Shown here: positions 57,880-64,000 of the stretch, in pieces
Layout: each line of letters starts with the position of its first letter
Position numbering within the stretch: position 1 is the stretch's first letter
Source: Siphonodentalium dalli
Taxonomy: Eukaryota > Mollusca > Scaphopoda > Gadilida > Siphonodentaliidae
Direction: 5' to 3'
Assembly: GCA_032622095.1 (NCBI GenBank)
Contig: CP136068.1
Coordinates: forward strand, 59,668,025 to 59,732,024
Length of the DNA stretch: 64,000 nt
Notes under the pieces: generated by a model
Database searches by the model: none
The model's input: only the letters and a program-made list of their open reading frames with translations
Told to the model about the DNA's origin: nothing
Made by a program: the position numbers and the translations under genes

Positions 57880-58620
57880 CAACTGCGGTCATTCGCTGGG
57901 GGGGGGGGAGGTTCTCATATTAACTGCTGTCATTCGCGGGGGGGGGGGGGTTCTCATATTATCTGCCAGTAATACGCGAGGGAGGTTCTCATATTATACG
58001 CGGGGGAGGTTTGCATATGAACATATTATCCGCCGGTCATATGCGATGGAGGTTCTCATATTATCCTCATTTGATTTGAGATAATATGAGAACCTCCCTC
58101 GCATATGACCGGTGGATAATATGAACCTCCACCGTGTATGACCGGCGGATAATATGATAACCTCCCTCGCATATGACCGGCTGATAATATGTTCATATGA
58201 GAACCTGCCCCACGTATGACCGGATGATAATATGAGAACCTCGCTCGCGTATGACTGGCGGATAATATGAACCTCCCCCGTGTATGACCGGTGGATAATA
58301 TGTTCATATGAGAACCTCCCCCGTGTATGACCGGCGGATAATAAAAATTATGTTCATATGAGAACCTCCCCCACGTATGACCGGAAGATAATATGAGAAC
58401 CTCCACCACATATATGACCGGAGGATAATATGAGAACCTCCCTCGCGTATGACCGGCGGATAATATGAACCTCCACCGCGTATGACTGGCGTATAATATG
58501 TTCATATGAGAACCTCCCCCGCGTATGACCGGCAGATAATATGTTCATATGAGAACCTCCCCCCCCCCCCCCCCACGTATGACCAGCAGATAATATGAGA
58601 ACTTCCACCGCGTATACATA
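57880..58620. repeat. Orientation-switching minisatellite (GAGAACCTCC..GTATGACCGG)
   Basis: The unit of ~37-60 bp is GATAATATG(TTCATAT)GAGAACCTCCCCCGCGTATGACCGG in about 15 copies to the right of ~58075. To the left, units are in reverse complement (CGCGGGGGAGGTTCTCATATT). At the junction, GGAGGTTCTCATATTATC and its complement flank 14 nt (58049-58098). G and C runs of 9-14 occur at 57900, 57940 and 58560. Confidence 0.9.
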
Positions 58621-59244
58621 TGACTGGCGGACACATAAGTTTTTAAGTCTATAAGCACTATTTGATTTGAATATTCTTTCAAGCAGTCTGACCATTGACA
58701 TATTCATGCATTCAAACCACTTAATTTATTTTGTAACTTGGCTTGTAATCGCCGGACACCGGCTTCCGGCCTGGGCTTTTAATCACAACTAAAATAAAAA
58801 ATAAGTGTGAATTATAACAAATGAAAAGCGCAAATACCTTTTAAAGATTACATTTGATGTCTTCTGATACATGGTGTATATTCGTATTTTGTGGATGAAG
58901 TGCTGCTAAGAACGGCTTAGTTGGAACGATAGAACGGCTTCAGTCGGCCATTCTATTTTTTACGAGAAAAGTAGCGCTCTTTCTTGGAGCGAATTTCTGC
59001 AACAATTTCACCGCATAGTGGACCCATTTGGAACAAATACATTCACTGTGTCTAATCCTACATTTTGATATACTATATGCCCCATTATATTGAATATACC
59101 AGCTGAAATCGATCCTGTAATTGTAAACATCGAGTCTATTTTTAGCTGTTTTATCGGCGCGTGTTTGCGTGTTCGCCATTACAATATTCGCACTAAAACG
59201 GTCATATATATTGTAGCTAAAAAAGAGTGCGCAGTATTCCACTG
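58621..59244. other. Unique part of the inverted-repeat loop; no gene seen
   Basis: No repeat recognised. A 100-aa minus-strand frame (58940-59242) lacks motifs. AACGGCTTAG and AACGGCTTCAG recur near 58912-58940. Confidence 0.4.
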
Positions 59245-59760
59245 CGTTATTTGATACCTAAAACTTGTTGTTTGCTAGCGTATTCATCGAGAAATCTAAA
59301 TTCTAAACATTAATGTCGAACGCAGTTTTTCGTGTTTGTGGCATTTTATGTTAGGTCAGTTGTCGACCGAATAATGTAACTTCCGGTGTCCGGTCAGTGG
59401 CGGGGTTAATGTGGACCTTTCGTTAGACACCAAAAGGAGCCCTCTATACGCGCTGTATTCCTTGAGATATCGGCCGTCCCACGCAATTTGAAAATCCTGT
59501 CCCGCAGATTGTCATTCTATCCCAAATTCCACCGCATGTTAGGTCAGTTGTCGATCAAATAATGCAACTTCTGGTGTCCGGTCAGTGGCGGGGTTAATAT
59601 GTGTGGATAGGGCGAATATGGGCCTTTCGTTAGACACCAAAATAAGCTCCCTACGACATGTATTCCTCGAGATATCGGCCGTCCCACGCAATTTGAAATT
59701 CTGTCCCGCAGATTGTCGTTTTGTCCCATATCCCATCCCATCCCGCAGATTCACACTTGA
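59245..59760 (-). repeat. Right arm of the ~2.4-kb inverted repeat
   Basis: Reverse complement of 57330-57850, including 'ACCTAAAACTTGTTGTTTGC', two copies of the CCGCCACTGACCG/CGGCCGTCCCACGC module, and 'GATTGTCGTTTTGTCCCATA' at the end. Confidence 0.9.
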
Positions 59761-59869
59761 CATGTATTTTCATATAACTGATCCACAAAAATACGGGATT
59801 TGCAATTGTACCACCAAAGCTCACGCTATCATCTGGAAATCCAAAAAACAAGAGAAAAATTGAATTTTA

Positions 59870-60085
59870 TAAGTAAAAAAAGGGCCATAACTCTGGTGAA
59901 AATGGGTGGACGAAACCCGCCATATGCGTGTAGCTGTTCCCCCATGCTGCTCTATCACCATACCAAACATCAGCTAAATCGGCCCAGCGGTTGCTGAACA
60001 ATAATGCAAAATGTTTGTACGGACGGACGGACGTACGGACGGAGACGTCGACTATATACCCGCCGACTTAAAGTGGGCATAATAA
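59870..60085 (+). repeat. Dispersed repeat with GGAC tail
   Basis: 'AGGGCCATAACTCTGG', 'TGGGTGGACGAAACCCGCC', 'ATCAGCTAAATCGGCCCAGC', 'GACGGACGGACGTACGGACG', 'CGTCGACTATATACCC' and 'AAAGTGGGCATAATAA'. I associate this layout with a common non-coding dispersed repeat of molluscs and other marine invertebrates (recollection, not a search). Confidence 0.6.
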
Positions 60086-61020
60086 CATGTCTGGCTCAAT
60101 AACATCACGAAAGTACAAGCAAGGAATGATATACCATCGCAGTTTATCAGACCTCGAGAATTTGACTTGTCATTACTTACATAAAACAGTCATTTGCGCT
60201 GCATGGAACAAAAAGAGAGTTCCGCATGTTAGTGTATTCTAATATGGTAGAAATAAAGAGCGCTAGTTAAATTTATGTGGGATAAATTGTAAACAGCTGA
60301 AGAACGTTATATCAATATTTCGTCTAATTGTCACCCTGTCTAATTCCATATAATGTAGACACAATTTGGAAGCCCGAATTTTGGGCCATGTCCGTTTAAG
60401 TTACCGGTATGTCACGAAATTGCACGAAAGTTCTGCCAGTGGTACTTCCCATAACACTAACATTTGAGTTAAAGTCATGGCAGGTAATGGGACAATTTAA
60501 TAGTGATTTCAACATCATGTCTCTACAGGATGCATGAGCTAAAAGACATCGCTGTATGTTGCAGACCAGGCAGGACCAGGTGTTATAATTTCACAGACTT
60601 CAGTTTGTGACATGTGCATGTAGAGCAAAATAATTAATTTTGTGCCACGCTGTAGTGTGGGTATTTTATTGTATGTTATCAAATTGTTGTGACAGTTTTA
60701 ATAGGGTTGCTCTGTGGGGGGTCATACGTCTCAGAGTGCTAGTAAAATTGGTTTGTCGACATTCGTAGGACTGTCTATGTGGAAAAGCTTATCTGATTTA
60801 CCGGAGGGTCGCATGACGCTTATCTCTAAACTCAATATGGGGCCGACACTCATAGTAATGGACATATATATAGGCCAGTGAAACCGATCTACCACTGTAA
60901 CCAGTTGCAGATGTGTTTAAATGTAGATGTTATAACTCATGGCATTTGGTTATCCATTACCGTTGTTCGGGAACGTGGTAAGATGATACCATTGGAATGG
61001 GGTGTCAAACTTCAAACTGG
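60086..61020. other. Intergenic; no gene seen
   Basis: Apparently unique AT-rich sequence between the dispersed repeat and satellite array 2. Confidence 0.4.
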
Positions 61021-61029
61021 CATTAAAAA

Positions 61030-64000
61030 CGGTACTTCGTCTTTTGGTTGAATGATATAATATCATAGGAAAGTTCAGCGGGACACGGGAAGTACAACTT
61101 TACATGCAGGCGGCCAATTGTACACATCAGAGGTCCCTTGTGCAATGCCACGGTTAAGATAAAGAAGGGGTCAATGCCAGAAATTACCGACCGTACATCA
61201 TTTGGGTGACTCATGAAATATTAACACAACAGCGTTCATCGGGAAACGGAAAGCACCAGTACTGTCAAGATAAATAAGGGGTTAATGCCAGAATTTACCG
61301 ACCGATCAATGTGATCCAAACTAATTAATATAACATTGTTCATCGGGACACGGTAACTGCAACTTTTCGTATGTCAGCGACCTATTGTACACACCAGAGT
61401 TCCCATGTTTAATGCCACGCTTCGGGACAAGAAGGGGTTAATGCCAGAAATTTTCGACCGTACTTCATCTGTATGGTGGCCCAAACGAGATAATATCATA
61501 ACAACGTCCGTCGGGACTCGGGAAGTGCAACTTTTCGTATGTCAGCGACCTATTGTAGGCACCAGAGTTCCCTGTTTAATGCCACGCTTCGGGACAAGAA
61601 GGGGTTAATTCCAGAAATTATCGACCATACTTCTTCAGTAGTGTGGTCTGAATGAGATCATATCATAACAACGTCCATCGGGACTCGGGAAGTGCAACTT
61701 TTCGTATGTCAGCGACCTATTGTACACACCAGAGTTCCCATGTTTAATGCCACGCTTCAGGACAAGAAGGGGTTAATGCCATAAATTTTCGACCGTACTT
61801 CATCAGTATGGTGGCCCAAACGAGATAATATCATAACAACGTCCGTCGGGACTCGGGAAGTGCAACTTTTCGTATGTCAGCGACCTATTGTACACATCAG
61901 AAGTTCCTTGTTTAGTTCCACGTTCAGACAAAGAAGGGGTTAATGCCAGAAATTATCGACCGTACTTCATCAGTAGGGTGACCCAAACGAGATAATATCA
62001 TAACAACGTCCATCGGGACTCGGGAAGTGCAACATTTCGTATGTCAGCGACCTAATGTACACACCAGAGGTCCCATGTTTAATGCCACGCTTCGGGACAA
62101 GAAGGGTTAATTCCAGAAATTATCGACCAAACTTCTTCAGTAGGGTGGTGTGAATGAGATCATATCATAACAACGTCCATCGGGACTCGGGAAGTGCAAC
62201 TTTTCGTATGTCAGCGACCTATTGTACACACCAGAGTTCCCATGTTTAATGCCACGCTTCAGGACAAGAAGGGGTTAATGCCATAAATTTTCGACCGTAC
62301 TTCATCAGTATGGTGGCCCAAACGAGATAATATCATAACAACGTCCGTCGGGACTCGGGAAGTGCAACTTTTCGTATGTCAGCGACCTATTGTACACATC
62401 AGAAGTTCCTTGTTTAGTTCCACGTTCTGACAAAGAAGGGGTTAATGCCAGAAATTATCGACCGTACTTCATCAGTAGGGTGACCCAAACGAGATAATAT
62501 CATAACAACGTCCATCGGGACTCGGGAAGTGCAACATTTCGTATGTCAGCGACCTATTGTACACACCAGAGGTCCCATGTTTAATGCCACGCTTCGGGAC
62601 AAGAAGGGTTAATTCCAGAAATTATCGACCAAACTTCTTCAGTAGGGTGGTGTGAATGAGATCATATCATAACAACGTCCATCGGGACTCGGGAAGTGCA
62701 ACTTTTCGTATGTCAGCGACCTATTGTACACACCAGAGTTCCCATGTTTAATGCCACGCTTCAGGACAAGAAGGGGTTAATGCCATAAATTTTCGACCGT
62801 ACTTCATCAGTATGGTGGCCCAAACGAGATAATATCATAACAACGTCCGTCGGGACTCGGGAAGTGCAACTTTTCGTATGTCAGCGACCTATTGTACACA
62901 TCAGAAGTTCCTTGTTTAGTTCCACGTTCAGACAAAGAAGGGGTTAATGCCAGAAATTATCGACCGTACTTCATCAGTAGGGTGACCCAAACGAGATAAT
63001 ATCATAACAACGTCCATCGGGACTCGGGAAGTGCAACATTTCGTACGTCAGCGACCTATTGTACACACCAGAGGTCCCATGTTTAATGCCACGCTTCGGG
63101 ACAAGAAGGGTTAATTCCAGAAATTATCGAACATACTTCTTCAGTAGGGTGGTGTGAATGAGATCATATCATAACAACGTCCATCGGGACTCGGGAAGTG
63201 CAACTTTTCGTATGTCAGCGACCTATTGTACACACCAGAGGTACCATGTTAATGCCACGCTTCAGGACAAGAAGGGTTAATGCCAGAAATTTTCGACCGT
63301 ACTTCATCAGTATGGTGGCCCAAACGAGATAATATCATAACAACGTCCATCGGGACTCGGGAAGTGCAACTTTTCGTATGTCAGCGACCTGTTGTACACA
63401 TCAGAAGTTCCTTGTTTACTTCCACGTTCAGACAAAGAAGGGGTTAATGCTAGAAATTATCGACCGTACTTTATCAGTATGGTGGCCCAAACGAGATAAT
63501 ATCATAACAACGTCCGTCGGGACTCGGGAAGTGCAACTTTTCGTATGTCAGCGACCTATTGTACACACCAGAGTTCCCATGTTTAATGCCACGCTTCGGG
63601 ACAAGAAGGGGTTAATTCCAGAAATTATCGACCATACTTCTTCAGTAGTGTGGTCTGAATGAGATCATATCATAACAACGTCCATCGGGACTCGGGAAGT
63701 GCAACTTTTCGTATGTCATCGACCTATTGTACACACCAGAGGTACCATGTTAATGCCACGCTTCAGGACAAGAAGGGGTTAATGCCAGAAATTTTCGAGC
63801 GTACTTCATCAGTATGGTGGCCCAAACGAGATAATATCATAACAACGTCCATCGCAACTCGGGAAGTGCAACTTCTCGTATGTCAGCGACCTATTGTACA
63901 CATCAGAAGTTCCTTGTTTAGTTCCACGTTCAGACAAAGAAGGGGTTAATGCCATAAATTATCGACCGTACTTCATCAGTAGGGTGACCCAAACAAGATA
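61030..64000 (-). repeat. ~168-bp satellite array 2, inverted, runs off the window
   Basis: Same monomer as 46890-51016 but on the opposite strand: 'AAGTGCAACTTTTCGTATGT', 'CAGCGACCTATTGTACACA', 'GGTTAATGCCAGAAATTATC' and 'CATCGGGACTCGGGA'. GTCAGCGA at 61373, 61541 and 61708 gives 168 and 167 bp. A marked variant (CCATAAATTTTCGACC) recurs at 61781, 62283 and 62785, a three-monomer period of 502 bp. The first monomers (61030-61370) are more diverged. The array continues past the right end. Confidence 0.95.

Noticed and set aside
57900-58575. Poly-G/poly-C runs as G-quadruplexes
   Set aside because: Homopolymer runs in a minisatellite, possibly with sequencing-length error. Quadruplex potential is not specific enough to call a feature.

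Overview
This is eukaryotic, repeat-dominated, AT-rich DNA, most likely from a marine invertebrate. A mollusc is a low-confidence guess, based on familiar-looking dispersed motifs: 'GGGCCATAAC'-type repeats, GGAC microsatellite tails, TGACCTTGACC repeats and 'GCCGCCATCTTG' repeats. There are no operons, no rRNA, no CRISPR array and no convincing conserved multi-exon gene. Most open frames are short and lie inside tandem repeats.

Layout. 1-4300: old dispersed repeats, a minisatellite and largely featureless DNA. 4316-7319: a putative CACTA/EnSpm-like DNA transposon with terminal CACTG repeats and dense subterminal GTTC/GAAC repeats, carrying a nested TTAA-flanked MITE. 8500-12100: diverged GGGGACA-type repeats, short tandem repeats, Helitron-like debris and two large palindromes. 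12448-29140: a tandem array of nine ~1.7-2.3 kb units, in which the central copies are almost identical. Each unit is built from ~119-bp subrepeats, a run of palindromes and a CG-rich hairpin. One unit holds the same TTAA MITE, so its target site can be read directly against the empty sister units. 29079-29192: a 51-bp-arm hairpin closes the array.

30941-36700: a 675-bp tandem duplication, TTCCGAAGG repeats, TGACCTTGACC repeats ending in a decayed Helitron 3' end, another TTAA MITE and two tRNA-like remnants. 37400-41400 is the only locus with extended coding potential, on the minus strand. A 328-aa ORF with an N-terminal helix-hairpin-helix motif is followed by a second ORF with two 139-aa repeats, and then by an in-frame continuation after a single TGA. 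The locus and its flanks are studded with short dyads of the form CTTC-NNN-GAAG. I could not assign it to a named family.

41500-46900: duplications and a tandem of nearly perfect 128-bp palindromic MITEs with TA target sites. 46890-51016 and 61030-64000 (to the window edge): two arrays of the same ~168-bp satellite in opposite orientation, with different higher-order periods. They flank ~10 kb of Helitron-derived modules ending in a clear hairpin+CTAG Helitron 3' terminus at 56629, and a ~2.4-kb inverted repeat whose loop is a minisatellite that switches orientation.

The strongest candidates for something undescribed are the HhH-ORF locus with its CTTC-NNN-GAAG dyads, the palindrome-rich ~1757-bp array with its alternating A/B units, and the paired inverted 168-bp satellite arrays.
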